Shown: positions 6,868 through 15,640, numbered from the stretch's first letter. The stretch: 36,071 nucleotides of DNA from Chloroflexota bacterium (GCA_016190445.1 JACPQL010000025.1:1-36071); one strand, 5' to 3'. Translations and numbers: made by a program. Notes: generated by a model from the sequence alone, not told the origin.

Positions 6868-8271
6868 ATGTCAGAAAGTTTGGCGAGCACTAGCGGCAAA
6901 TACAGACTCATACGGACCATTCGAGTGAGGAACGACAATGTCCCTGGAGTGCTTGGGGCACTCGCGTCAGCGATTGGCAGGGTGGACGCCAGTATCGGAA
7001 ACATCCAGATGGTGCACCTGGGCCAACACCATGTTGTGCGTGATATCGAGATCATGGTGTTTGACGACGAGCATTTGAAGAAGGTGCTCCAGGAAATCTC
7101 GGATACTAGGGGTGTCTCGGTATTGGAGGTACGCGACGAAGTTCTAGATTTGCACAGAGGCGGCAAAATAAAGGTGGTCAGCGCACAGCCTATCAACTCT
7201 ATCGACCGACTGAGAAAAGTCTACACCCCCGGCGTTGCAGATGTCTGCCGAACGATCCGCGAAGACCTGGAGCAGCGTAACCTCTACACTTGCATACCAA
7301 ACCTAATTGCCATCGTTACTGACGGAACGCGCGTCCTCGGGCTTGGCAACATGGGGCCATGGCCTGCTATGCCGGTAATGGAAGGAAAGGCTGCACTCCT
7401 CTCCGAAATGGTGGGAGTGAGCGGGATTCCGATTCTCCTCGACACGACTGACCCCGACGAGACGGTCCGCACCGTCAAACACATCTCGCTGACGTTTGGT
7501 GGCATCCATCTGGAGGACATAGCTTCCCCCCGCTGCTTTGAGGTCAGCGAGAAATTGTCCCGCGAACTTGACATACCGGTGATGCACGATGACCAGGATG
7601 GGACCGCTGCCGTCGTTCTGGCTGCCGTCTTCAAGGCCTGCCGGATTGTCGGGGTAGAGTTGAAGAACATGAGCATTGGACAGGTCGGCCTGGGAGCCTC
7701 TGGTATGGGAATCGCACAGCTTGTCCAGCACTACACAGGGAATCCTGTTCTGGGTACAGACCTTGCCGAAGAGAGGATGCGCCATCTTGAATCACGAGGT
7801 GGTAGAAGGTCTACCCTTGCAGAGATCATGGCAAAAGCAGACATCGTGATAGCGACAACAGGGGTCAGGGGCCTGATTCCGCCGCAGATGGTCCGCAAAG
7901 GCCAGGTAATCCTGGCGCTCTCGAATCCCGAGCCAGAGATCGAGCCTGCTGTGGCGCTGGAGCATGGGGCGGCCCTGGCAGCGGATGGCCGGTCAGTGAA
8001 CAACTTGCTGGGGTATCCAGGCATCTGGAGGGGTGCCTTGGACTCCAGAGCTGCCAGAATCACCCGGGAGATGCTGCTGGCTGCGTCGCGGGCTCTTGTC
8101 GAAATAGGAAAGCCCGATGAGATCCTACCTTTCGCCCTCGACAGGGAGGTGCATAGGGCAGTCGCACAGGCAGTGGCCAGGGCTGCCATTGACGGAGGCG
8201 TGGCGCGCAGGGCACTGGATGAAGACTACTTCGAAACCGGAGTCACCAGAACAAGCTCACTGCCCAGCTAA
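6868..8271 (+). CDS. Malic enzyme with N-terminal ACT domain
   Basis: A 467-residue oxidative decarboxylase converting malate to pyruvate with NAD(P)+. An ACT regulatory domain comes first (about residues 15-90, RLIRTIRVRNDNVPGVLGALASAIG), implying allosteric control by a small ligand, possibly an amino acid. The catalytic part follows: VYTPGVADVC, TDGTRVLGLGNMGPWPAMPVMEGKA (split around the metal/substrate site), HDDQDGTAAVVLAA and the nucleotide motif IGQVGLGASGMG. Its architecture matches ACT-malic enzymes of Firmicutes and Chloroflexota. I take the ATG at 6868 with AGAAAGG seven bases upstream; a TTG two codons earlier is possible. Base composition and codon use are visibly less GC-rich than the neighbours, hinting at transfer. 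It stands alone. Confidence 0.92.
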   Translation: MSESLASTSGKYRLIRTIRVRNDNVPGVLGALASAIGRVDASIGNIQMVHLGQHHVVRDIEIMVFDDEHLKKVLQEISDTRGVSVLEVRDEVLDLHRGGKIKVVSAQPINSIDRLRKVYTPGVADVCRTIREDLEQRNLYTCIPNLIAIVTDGTRVLGLGNMGPWPAMPVMEGKAALLSEMVGVSGIPILLDTTDPDETVRTVKHISLTFGGIHLEDIASPRCFEVSEKLSRELDIPVMHDDQDGTAAVVLAAVFKACRIVGVELKNMSIGQVGLGASGMGIAQLVQHYTGNPVLGTDLAEERMRHLESRGGRRSTLAEIMAKADIVIATTGVRGLIPPQMVRKGQVILALSNPEPEIEPAVALEHGAALAADGRSVNNLLGYPGIWRGALDSRAARITREMLLAASRALVEIGKPDEILPFALDREVHRAVAQAVARAAIDGGVARRALDEDYFETGVTRTSSLPS

Positions 8272-8307
8272 CAGGTGCTCGGCATTCTCCGGACGGGGTG
8301 GGAGGGC

Positions 8308-9501
8308 CTACACCACGCCCTCGGCGCTGAGGGCCTCCATGTCTTTCTCACTGTAGCCCAGCAGGCCGCACAGCACCTCGCGGGTGTGCTGGCCGGGGGC
8401 CGGCACTGGGCCTACCACCACCTGGCTGCGACTGAAGTGGAAGTAGTCGCCCGCCACGTGGATGGTGCCGGACACGGGGTCCGTCACCTCCACCAGCAGG
8501 TCCCTGGCCCAGGGGTGGGGGTCGCGGGCTGCGGCGGGAACGTCGTTCACCGGCGCCGCAGGCACACTGGCCTTGCTGAAGGCCTCCACTGCCTCAGCCA
8601 CGTTCTTCTCAGCCAGCCACTCCCCAATTCCGGCCTCGATCTCGTCCGCGTTCTCGATGCGCCCGTCCCTGGTGAGGAAGCGCGGGTCCTCCAGCCACTG
8701 GGGCCTCCCGATGAGGCGGGCCACACGGGTGAATATATCCCTGTTCCCGCCGGTCACATACACCCAGCCGTCCTTGCACCTGAAGGTGTTGTTGGGTGGC
8801 GTGGCGATGCGATTGCCGCTGCGCTCGGCCACTGCGCCGCTACCCATGAACCTGGCTATGTCTATCTCCATCATGCTGTAACCGGAGTCGGCCAGGGCGG
8901 CGTCCACGTACTGGCCCTCCCCTGAGCGCTGCCTCTCCCACAGGGCCGCCATGCCCGCTATGGTGGCGTGGAGGGCGGTTATGCGGTCTATCACAGGGAA
9001 GTAGGTCTTGATAGGCCCCATGCCCTCGGAGCCGGTCATCATCATGTGCCCGCTGAGGGCCTGGCCTATGGGGTCGAAGCCGAGGCGGTCCCGGTAGGGG
9101 CCGTACTGGCCGTAAGCGGAGACGTTGATCATTACAATCCCGGGGTTCAAGGACTTGAGCGTCTCGTACCCGAACCCCATGGTGTCCATGGTCCCGGGCC
9201 GGAAGTTCTGGAGCAGGACATCGGAGACCTTCACCAGCTCCCGCAGGATGTGCTTGCCCTTCTCGTGGCGCAAGTTCAGGGTGAGGCTCTTCTTGCCGCT
9301 GTTGTACTGGACCCAGTAGGCGCTCTGCCCCCGCACCCAGGGCCCGTTCTCCCGGCTCTCATCGCCGCCGGGCGCCTCAATCTTGATCACCTCGGCGCCC
9401 AGGCGGGCAAAGTGAAGGGCGCACCGGGGCCCCGCCTGGTAGCGGCCCAGGTCCACAACGCGAATGCCGGTCAGAGGCCCACTGCCATCGGTTACTACCA
9501 T
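8308..9501 (-). CDS. CaiB/BaiF class III (family III) CoA-transferase
   Basis: A 397-residue CoA-transferase that moves CoA between carboxylic acids through acyl-aspartate intermediates. The N-terminal signature is typical (LTGIRVVDLGRYQAGPRCALHFARLGAEVIKIE, split here), followed by SLTLNLRHEKGK, LLQNFRPGTMDTMGFGYE and the catalytic Asp in QYVDAALADSGYS. The central QQ/small-domain region and C-terminal KASVPAAPVNDV are as expected. The reading frame extends another 48 codons upstream, but the ATG at 9501 has a GGGAGAG site and begins just before the conserved region. The crotonase-like gene follows on the same strand upstream (41 bases away), so the two probably serve the same acyl-CoA pathway. 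Substrate unknown. Confidence 0.92.
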   Translation of the reverse strand: MVVTDGSGPLTGIRVVDLGRYQAGPRCALHFARLGAEVIKIEAPGGDESRENGPWVRGQSAYWVQYNSGKKSLTLNLRHEKGKHILRELVKVSDVLLQNFRPGTMDTMGFGYETLKSLNPGIVMINVSAYGQYGPYRDRLGFDPIGQALSGHMMMTGSEGMGPIKTYFPVIDRITALHATIAGMAALWERQRSGEGQYVDAALADSGYSMMEIDIARFMGSGAVAERSGNRIATPPNNTFRCKDGWVYVTGGNRDIFTRVARLIGRPQWLEDPRFLTRDGRIENADEIEAGIGEWLAEKNVAEAVEAFSKASVPAAPVNDVPAAARDPHPWARDLLVEVTDPVSGTIHVAGDYFHFSRSQVVVGPVPAPGQHTREVLCGLLGYSEKDMEALSAEGVV

Positions 9502-9541
9502 ACGTCTCTCCCTGGGGTGAAAAGTCGCCAGGCCCGAGGGA

Positions 9542-10324
9542 TCACGCCCCCGATGGTCGCCCCTTGCGGGCCAGGAAGTCCCGGAACCCCTCCCGCAGCG
9601 GCGTCGCCTGGAGGGGGCCCTGCCGCGCCGTGCGCTCCGCCTCAAGCCGCTCCCGAAGAGGCAGTCCGAAGCCCTGGTGGAGAAGCCGCTTTATCCCCTG
9701 CACCATTCGAGGGGTGTTGGCGGCGATGGCCCTGCCCATCTCCAGTGCCTCCTCCATGAGGCGCTCCGAGGGCACCAGCCGGTTGAGCAGGCCCAGGCGC
9801 AGCGCCTCCTCCGCCTCCACCGCCCGGGCGGTGTACAGTAGCTCCTTGGCCACCGGCATGCCCACCACCATGGGGAGGCTCCAGGTGGAGTTGACCCGCC
9901 CGGCGGCGGCAGCCAGAAAGCGGAATCGGGTCCGCTCGCACCCCACCCGCAGGTCGAAGCTGGAGGCCATGAGGGCGCCCCCGCCGTAGGCCAGGCCGTT
10001 GATGGCGCCTATGGTGGGCTTGAGGCAGCCGGCCACGTGCCACTGGAACTCCGCCTGGACCTCCTGGCGGCGCTCCACCTCCTCGGGAGGCAGGGAGGCC
10101 ATCTCGTGGATGTCGGCGCCTGCGGAGAAGGCGCGCTCGCCGGAGCCCGTCACCACAATCGCCCTCACCTCATCGTCCTGCTCCAGCCCGGTCAGGGCGC
10201 TGTCCAGCTCCGATGTGAGGTCGAAGCTAAGAGCGTTGAGCTTGGCAGGCCGGTTGAGGGTGACGATGGCCACCCCCTCCCCGACCCGCTCCACAGTGAT
10301 GTTCTGGTACCCCTCTGCCACCAT
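9542..10324 (-). CDS. Enoyl-CoA hydratase/isomerase (crotonase) family protein, non-canonical active site
   Basis: A 260-residue crotonase-fold protein. The NRPAKLNALSFDLTSELDSAL start, oxyanion-hole motifs AFSAGADIHEMA and INGLAYGGGALMA, and C-terminal trimerisation helices are clear. The two glutamates used by hydratases are both missing: the first position is Leu (GGGALMAS instead of GGGCELA) and the second lies in a diverged segment (FLAAAAGRVNSTW). It should still bind an acyl-CoA and stabilise a thioester enolate but is unlikely to be a simple hydratase. The frame continues upstream to 10570, but the ATG at 10324 with GGGGG upstream gives the family length. It is transcribed with the CoA-transferase gene and is divergent from the glutamyltransferase. 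Confidence 0.88.
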   Translation of the reverse strand: MVAEGYQNITVERVGEGVAIVTLNRPAKLNALSFDLTSELDSALTGLEQDDEVRAIVVTGSGERAFSAGADIHEMASLPPEEVERRQEVQAEFQWHVAGCLKPTIGAINGLAYGGGALMASSFDLRVGCERTRFRFLAAAAGRVNSTWSLPMVVGMPVAKELLYTARAVEAEEALRLGLLNRLVPSERLMEEALEMGRAIAANTPRMVQGIKRLLHQGFGLPLRERLEAERTARQGPLQATPLREGFRDFLARKGRPSGA

Positions 10325-10477
10325 GGTGCCCCCATTGGCCAAAGTGGTGGCAATTATAGGGGGGAAGGTATGGAGGGTCAAGGAAGGCCCTGAAAGACCA
10401 CCGCCGTTGACACCCCTCAGAGGGGCCCGTACACTGCACCTTGCTCCGCCCCACCAGCCCGCAGGAGGTGCGCCACT

Positions 10478-12106
10478 ATGAGACCGAGCGGACTTTCCCG
10501 TAGCACTGTACTTACCCGTGGGGGGATCGTGTGCTCCGCCTCGCCGATGGCGGCATCGGCGGGCCTGCATGTGCTTCAGGGCGGTGGCAACGCCTTCGAC
10601 GCCGCCATCGCCACGGCGGCCGTTGAGGGGGTGTGCATCCCACCCATGTGTGGGCTTGGCGGGGAGCTGTTCGCCATCCTGTATGAGGCCAAAACGGGCA
10701 AGGTATATGGGCTCAACTCCAGCGGCGCGGCCCCCCAGGCGGCCACGCCCGAGTTCTTCTGGCGCCAGGGCCTCAAGGTCATGCCGGAGCGGGGCCCCCT
10801 GGCGGTGGCCATACCCGGAGAGGTGGCTGCCTGGGAGGTGGTGGCAAAACGCTTCTGCACCCGTACCCTGGCAGAGCTACTGGAGCCCGCCATCCACTAC
10901 GCGGAGGACGGTTTCCCCCTTCCGCCACACGTGGCCCAGGCGTTCCAGAAGAGCGCCGAGGTGCTGGGCCGCTATCCCTCCACGGCGCGGGCGATGCTGA
11001 AGGACGGGCGCCCGTACAGTGAGGGCGAGGTGCTTGCCCAGGCCGACCTGGCGCGGAGCCTGCGGCGCGTGGCCCAGGGCGGCGCCGACGAGTTCTATCG
11101 AGGCGGTCTGGCCAGGGAGATAGTCCAGAGCCTTCGCCAGGCAGGTGGGCTGTACACGGAGGAGGAGTTTGCCAGGCACCAGGCTGAGCTGTACGAGCCG
11201 CCTCTGTCCACCAGCTACCGTGGATACACGGTGTACCAGACGCGGCCACCCTCCCAGGGGCTCATCATGCTGGAGATGCTGAACATTCTGGAGGGGTTCG
11301 ACCTGGCCGCCCTGGGCCACCTGAGCCCTGAGTCCGTCCACCTGATGGTGGAGGCCAAGAAGCTGGCCTTTGCGGACCGCAACGCTTTTGTGGGAGACCC
11401 CGCCTTCGTGGACTCGCCGGTGGAGCGGCTCATCTCCAAGGAGCACGCTGCCTCCCGCCGCAAGGCCATAGACCCCAGGCGCGCCTCCGCGGTGTTGCCT
11501 GCGCCGACCCCTGCGGCCAGCGGCGACACCAGCTACTTCTGCGTGGTGGACGCCCAGGGCAACGCCGTATCCTTGATCCACAGCCTGAGCCACGGCTTCG
11601 GCGCGGCCTTTGTGGCAGGGGAGACCGGCATCTTGCTGAACAACCGGGCAGGCCGCGGCTTCTCCCTGGTGGCCGGGCACCCCAACATCATAGCCCCAGG
11701 CAAGCGCTCCATGCACACGCTGAACTGCTACATGGTGTTCCACGACCGCAAGCCATACCTGGTGGGCGGGACCCCCGGCGGCGACTTCCAGCCCCAGGGC
11801 AACACCCAGGTGATTGCCAGTATCCTGGACTACGGGCTGGAGGTCCAGGATGCGGTGGAGGCACCCCGCTGGTCCAGCGTTCCCGGCTCCGACCCGGCCA
11901 CCATTGGCCAGGAGGTGCGGCTCCTGGTGGAGCCGGAGATGCCGGAGGCGACGGTGCGGGGCCTGGAGGCCAGGGGACACCAGGTGGTGGCCTTCCGGGA
12001 AGACATCAGCCACGGGCGGGTGCAGCTCATCAGGATAGACCCGGACACGGGGGTGCGGGCCGGCGCCTCGGACCCGCGTGGCGACGGCCACGCCCTGGCC
12101 CACTAG
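10478..12106 (+). CDS. Gamma-glutamyltransferase family protein
   Basis: A 542-residue N-terminal nucleophile hydrolase. The precursor is expected to cut itself before Thr351 (SGDTSYFCVVDAQGNAVS), giving a large subunit (1-350) and a small subunit with the new N-terminal Thr as nucleophile. Family landmarks are all present: GGNAFDAAIATAA, PPMCGLGGELFAI, VPGEVAAWE-like AIPGEVAAWE, ILLNNRAGRGF, IAPGKRSMHTL and LVGGTPGGDFQPQ. There is no signal peptide, so it is probably cytoplasmic. Many such non-secreted members act on substrates other than glutathione. The ATG at 10478 has GCAGGAGG upstream. The VOC gene follows 43 bases downstream. Confidence 0.92.
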   Translation: MRPSGLSRSTVLTRGGIVCSASPMAASAGLHVLQGGGNAFDAAIATAAVEGVCIPPMCGLGGELFAILYEAKTGKVYGLNSSGAAPQAATPEFFWRQGLKVMPERGPLAVAIPGEVAAWEVVAKRFCTRTLAELLEPAIHYAEDGFPLPPHVAQAFQKSAEVLGRYPSTARAMLKDGRPYSEGEVLAQADLARSLRRVAQGGADEFYRGGLAREIVQSLRQAGGLYTEEEFARHQAELYEPPLSTSYRGYTVYQTRPPSQGLIMLEMLNILEGFDLAALGHLSPESVHLMVEAKKLAFADRNAFVGDPAFVDSPVERLISKEHAASRRKAIDPRRASAVLPAPTPAASGDTSYFCVVDAQGNAVSLIHSLSHGFGAAFVAGETGILLNNRAGRGFSLVAGHPNIIAPGKRSMHTLNCYMVFHDRKPYLVGGTPGGDFQPQGNTQVIASILDYGLEVQDAVEAPRWSSVPGSDPATIGQEVRLLVEPEMPEATVRGLEARGHQVVAFREDISHGRVQLIRIDPDTGVRAGASDPRGDGHALAH

Positions 12107-12149
12107 CCGGGCGGCATGGCATACCTCGACCGCCTGAGAGGAGGGGACC

Positions 12150-12533
12150 GTGGCCACCGCTCGCAAAGGCATCAGGCTTACCCATGTGAACCACGTGGTC
12201 TACCTGGTACATGACAGGGAGCGAAGCCTGCGGTTCTACCGCGACCTGCTGGGCCTGCGGGAGATCCCCAGCATGACGCCCAACCCCGACGTCACCTGGC
12301 TCCAGCTACCCAGCGGCGTCATGGTGCATCTGGTGGAGGACAAAGGGGCTCCCATCCCAGAAAGACTGCACTCTGCCTTTGAGGTAGAGGACTACGACGC
12401 GGTCGTGGCCGCGCTTCAGGCACTCGGAGTCCGCATCGAGCGCTCCGGGGAGCGCAAGGATGGCCAGCGCTTCCTCTTCATCCGCGACCCGGACGGAAAC
12501 CTAGTGGAACTGTGCACACCCTCCAGGTTCTAG
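12150..12533 (+). CDS. VOC superfamily (glyoxalase/bleomycin-resistance/dioxygenase-like) protein
   Basis: A 127-residue single vicinal-oxygen-chelate domain made of two beta-alpha-beta3 repeats. Likely metal ligands are the His in THVNHVVYLV, the His in VMVHLVED and the Glu in DGNLVELCTPS, matching the usual H/H/E set, with RFLFIRDPDGN before the last strand. The start is GTG at 12150 with GAGAGGAGGGG upstream. It lies 43 bases after the glutamyltransferase gene and is probably co-transcribed. VOC proteins of this size include glyoxalase I, fosfomycin resistance proteins and ring-cleaving dioxygenase subunits. The reaction cannot be assigned from sequence alone. Confidence 0.88.
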   Translation: MATARKGIRLTHVNHVVYLVHDRERSLRFYRDLLGLREIPSMTPNPDVTWLQLPSGVMVHLVEDKGAPIPERLHSAFEVEDYDAVVAALQALGVRIERSGERKDGQRFLFIRDPDGNLVELCTPSRF

Positions 12534-12714
12534 CCCCTGCTTGCGGAAAACGGCGTCATAACCAGCCGCTCGTGGTGAGCGGGACCGTGCGGCGGTGGCC
12601 GGGGGTACCAAAGTACCCCCCTCAAGGACGGCAGAGGGTGGACGACGCCCCGTTCCGTCACTAGCATCGGCTCATGCAGGCGCCTTCCACTGCTGCATAC
12701 GGAGGAGGAGTGCC

Positions 12715-13467
12715 GTGCCTGATACCATCAGCTTCTTCCTCATTGAGCCTGAGGCCCCCCGCCGTCGGGACCTGAGGTGCGCCCTGGAGCGGGCGCCCTG
12801 GCTTGTGTCCGCGGGAGAGGCCAGCGGCTTGGACGAGGCGCTGCCACAAGTCCAGAAGCGGCAGCCCAGGGTCGTCCTGATAGCTGTGGCCGCGCCTCCC
12901 GACGTGGAGATGGAGAAGGCTGTCCAGCTTCGCCGGTGCGCTCCCGGGAGCGGCGTGGTGGCCATGGTGGAGAGGCAAGACGAGGCGAGCGCCCTTCTGG
13001 CCCTTAGCATAGGAGCGGCTGCCTGCTGCGCCCGTGACCTGAGCCCCCAATGGCTCACCACGGTGGTGCGACGGGTCGGTGAAGGGGAGAGGCCGATCTA
13101 CCAGACGGTGCTCCAGCACCCCCGGCTGGCCCTGCATCTTCTGCGGAGGTTCCAGGAGCTTCTGGCTCAGGGGCCCGGACCAGCAGTATTGGTCCCCAGC
13201 CCCCTGTCTCCCCGTCAGGCAGAGGTCCTGTGCCTTATGGCAGCGGGAGGGGGTAGCAAGCAGGTATCTGGGGAGCTGATGATCACGGAGCAGACGGTGA
13301 AGAACCACGTGGCTGCCATCCTCCAGAAGCTGAGCGCAAGCAACCGTACCCAGGCGGTGGCCATAGCTCTCCAGAACCGGTGGATATCTCTTCCTGCGCA
13401 GCGGGAGCAGCCCTGGACAGGTATTGCGCATCTTGAGAACTCCGGCCTCTTTCGCTCTGTCATCTGA
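12715..13467 (+). CDS. LuxR/NarL-type regulator with degenerate receiver domain (second copy)
   Basis: A 250-residue protein homologous to the one at 5709-6410 along its whole length. The receiver-like domain again lacks phosphorylation residues: strand 1 ends FLIEPEA, the acceptor Asp is Ala (RVVLIAVAAPP), and the Lys position is Arg (GAAACCARD). The C-terminal LuxR helix-turn-helix is intact (LSPRQAEVLCLMAAGGGSKQV then EQTVKNHVAAILQKL). A longer frame begins at 12595, but GTG at 12715 has GGAGGAGG five to seven bases upstream and starts right at the domain. The next genes encode an HU-like protein and a small unknown protein. Confidence 0.85.
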   Translation: MPDTISFFLIEPEAPRRRDLRCALERAPWLVSAGEASGLDEALPQVQKRQPRVVLIAVAAPPDVEMEKAVQLRRCAPGSGVVAMVERQDEASALLALSIGAAACCARDLSPQWLTTVVRRVGEGERPIYQTVLQHPRLALHLLRRFQELLAQGPGPAVLVPSPLSPRQAEVLCLMAAGGGSKQVSGELMITEQTVKNHVAAILQKLSASNRTQAVAIALQNRWISLPAQREQPWTGIAHLENSGLFRSVI

Positions 13468-13603
13468 TGGGGCGCGAAAGTCGCGTCGCGCATCCACAGC
13501 GCCCGCGTCGTGGTGCGTTTCACGAATGGGAAGGTCTTGACAAGCGCGGCCCTTGCCTTTAACGTGGAGGTGGCGCGGTAAAAGCACCACGGAGGTGAGG
13601 GAC

Positions 13604-13897
13604 ATGGGAGTACTTCGGAAGAGCGATCTGGCAGCACGTGTGGCCTCCAGGTTGGGCACCCGGGCGCAGGGCGAGGCTGCCCTCAACGCTGTTATCGAAG
13701 CGATCACGATGGCCCTCAAGGCCGGTGACAAGGTGGTGGTTACCGGGTTCGGCTCCTTTGAGGTGCGTCAGGTAAAGGAGCGCCAGGTCCGGGCCATCCG
13801 GGGCTTCCAGCAGGGCCGGCTGATAAGAGTGCCCTCCCACCGGCGCGTTGGCTTCACTCCCGGCTCCGAGCTGGGCGCCGCCGTGCGCGGAAGGTAG
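13604..13897 (+). CDS. HU/IHF family DNA-binding protein, divergent arm
   Basis: A 97-residue small nucleoid protein. The helical half (LRKSDLAARVASRLGTRAQGEAALNAVIEAI, split here) and the GDKVVVTGFGSFEVR core are typical of HU. The DNA-intercalating arm normally contains R-N-P-x-T-G with a tip proline. Here it reads AIRGFQQGRLIRVPSHRRVGFTPG, without the tip Pro. It probably still forms a dimer that bends or coats DNA, but with altered insertion into the minor groove. The ATG at 13604 has GGAGGTGAGG immediately upstream. It is encoded between the LuxR regulator and a small unknown protein. Confidence 0.88.
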   Translation: MGVLRKSDLAARVASRLGTRAQGEAALNAVIEAITMALKAGDKVVVTGFGSFEVRQVKERQVRAIRGFQQGRLIRVPSHRRVGFTPGSELGAAVRGR

Positions 13898-13944
13898 CCG
13901 CATCCGCCGCAGTCGCGCAGGTGCCCCGGCGGCGGGATGGAGCG

Positions 13945-14163
13945 ATGGGCGGCAACCTCAACGCGGAGGCCAGGGTTTTCTGGCGTGCCACGCGCAGCCA
14001 GCGCGCGGAGGATGTACTGCGCGGCCTCCGTGAACTGAGGGAGATGTACCGCGCCGAACCCAACCGCGAGCGCCGCGAGTCAATCCTTCGCTACATTGAC
14101 GCCCTGCTGGGGGAGCTGATTGACCTGGGCGGCTGGGATGGGGTGTCTCCTCTTGACTACTGA
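13945..14163 (+). CDS. Small hypothetical protein, helical and charged
   Basis: A 72-residue protein I do not recognise. It looks almost wholly helical and strongly charged (RSQRAEDVLRGLRELREMYR, then NRERRESILRYIDALLGELI) and ends in GGWDGVSPLDY. It starts 47 bases after the HU-like gene on the same strand; I take the ATG at 13945 with GGATGGAG close upstream, though a GTG at 13921 would add eight residues. The plausible amphipathic helices and position after HU suggest a DNA- or protein-binding accessory factor, but that is only inference. Confidence 0.6.
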   Translation: MGGNLNAEARVFWRATRSQRAEDVLRGLRELREMYRAEPNRERRESILRYIDALLGELIDLGGWDGVSPLDY

Positions 14164-14266
14164 GCAACGCGCGGACCAATCCGGGGAACCCTCCCGCGTT
14201 TTCTGACGGCGCTTAGCGCCACCAGCATTTCGCCTCGACTGTCAGCGGAGCGGAGGAGGAGATGTC

Positions 14267-15640
14267 ATGACCACCACAGCAGTCAACGTGAGCCATCGCC
14301 TGGCCGAATACGCCCTCAGCCTGAAGTACGAAGGGGTCCCGGAGCCGGTGCGCCGCCGGACGCGGGAGCTGTTCCTGGACTTCCTGGGGGTGGCCCTGGG
14401 CGGGCGACAGGTGGAGTCCACCCCGCCCATCCTGGCGGCTACCAGGGCACTGCTGAGCGGTGGCTCCGGCCCGTGCACCGTGGTGGGAGAGGCCCAGACG
14501 TTCCCCGCTCACCTGGCCGCCATGCTCAACGCCACCCTGGCCCACAGCATGGACTTCGACGACACCCACGCCGGCGCGGTCATGCACATAGGGACCCCCG
14601 TTTTCGCCACCCTGCTGGCGCTGGCAGAGGAGAAGGGAAGCAGCGGGCGCGACTTCCTGACCGCGGCGGTGGCCGGGTATGACGTCGGTTGCAAGATAGG
14701 CAAGGGCCATGGGGAGTCGGTGCACCACCGTGGCTTTCACCCCAGCGCCACCACAGGCGTCTTCGCCGCCACCGCCGCCGGCGGGCGGCTCCTGGGGATG
14801 GCCCAGCCGCAGGTGCTGAACGCCCTGGGGCTGAACGTCAGCCAGGCGGCAGGCTCCCAGCAGTTCCTGGAGAACGGTGCCTGGAACAAGCGGCTCCATG
14901 TGGGGCTGGCCTGTCACAACGCTATCTACAGCCTGGCCTTCGCCCGGGAGGGGTTCAAGGGCGCGGTGAGCCCCATCGAGGGGAGGTTTGGCTACTACCG
15001 CCTGTACTGCCAGGACGGCTACGACCTGGAGAGGGCGGTCTCCGGCCTGGGCACGGAGTTCGAAGTGATGGCCACGGCGGTGAAGCCCTACCCCTGCTGC
15101 CGGTACAACCATGGGCCCATTGATGCCGTGGTGGACCTGGTGCGCCAGCACGACCTGCGCCCCACGGACATAGCCGCCATAGATGTATACATGCCACCCA
15201 CGGGGCATGCCCTGGTAGGCGAGCCTGCGGACTTCAAACGCCGCCCCTCGGATGTGGTGGAGGGGCAGTTCAGCGTCTTCTTCGCAGCGGCGGTGGCCGC
15301 TCTATGGCGCCGCTACGGCTGGGACGCCTACGGCGCTCTCTCCGACCCCCAGGTGCAGGGGCTGATGCAGAAGGTGCACGCTCACGCCGACCCGGGGGTC
15401 CGTGGCCTCGGCGCGCGGACTGTCATCACCACGACGCGCGGGCAGCGCCTCACCATGGATGTGCCGGCCCCGAAGGGCGAGCCCGAGAACCCATTGGCGT
15501 GGGAGGAGATGGCGGAGAAGTTCCGCAGCCTGGCCACTGGCGTCCTTGGCGCCGAGCGGACCAGGCAGGTCATCGCCACCGTGGGCCGGCTGGACAGCCT
15601 GGCCGACGTCCGGGAGCTCACCCGCCTCCTGCGGGGGTAG
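14267..15640 (+). CDS. MmgE/PrpD family protein
   Basis: A 457-residue protein of the MmgE/PrpD family, whose best-known members are 2-methylcitrate dehydratase (PrpD), cis-aconitate decarboxylase and iminodisuccinate epimerase. Conserved landmarks are ARELFLDFLG-like RRTRELFLDFLGVALGG near residues 25-45, AHSMDFDDTHAGAVMHIGTP (about 92-111), FHPSATTGVFAATAA and the Lys/Pro/Cys-rich KPYPCCRYNHGPIDA. The strong site GGAGGAGGAGA precedes the ATG. No methylcitrate synthase or lyase gene is nearby, so a role in propionate breakdown is not supported by context. The last dozen codons are repeated, with coding-type changes, at 16375-16413. Confidence 0.93.
   Translation: MTTTAVNVSHRLAEYALSLKYEGVPEPVRRRTRELFLDFLGVALGGRQVESTPPILAATRALLSGGSGPCTVVGEAQTFPAHLAAMLNATLAHSMDFDDTHAGAVMHIGTPVFATLLALAEEKGSSGRDFLTAAVAGYDVGCKIGKGHGESVHHRGFHPSATTGVFAATAAGGRLLGMAQPQVLNALGLNVSQAAGSQQFLENGAWNKRLHVGLACHNAIYSLAFAREGFKGAVSPIEGRFGYYRLYCQDGYDLERAVSGLGTEFEVMATAVKPYPCCRYNHGPIDAVVDLVRQHDLRPTDIAAIDVYMPPTGHALVGEPADFKRRPSDVVEGQFSVFFAAAVAALWRRYGWDAYGALSDPQVQGLMQKVHAHADPGVRGLGARTVITTTRGQRLTMDVPAPKGEPENPLAWEEMAEKFRSLATGVLGAERTRQVIATVGRLDSLADVRELTRLLRG

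Noticed and set aside
10877-12172. Minus-strand open frame opposite the glutamyltransferase gene
   Set aside because: Shadow frame; all conserved motifs are on the plus strand.
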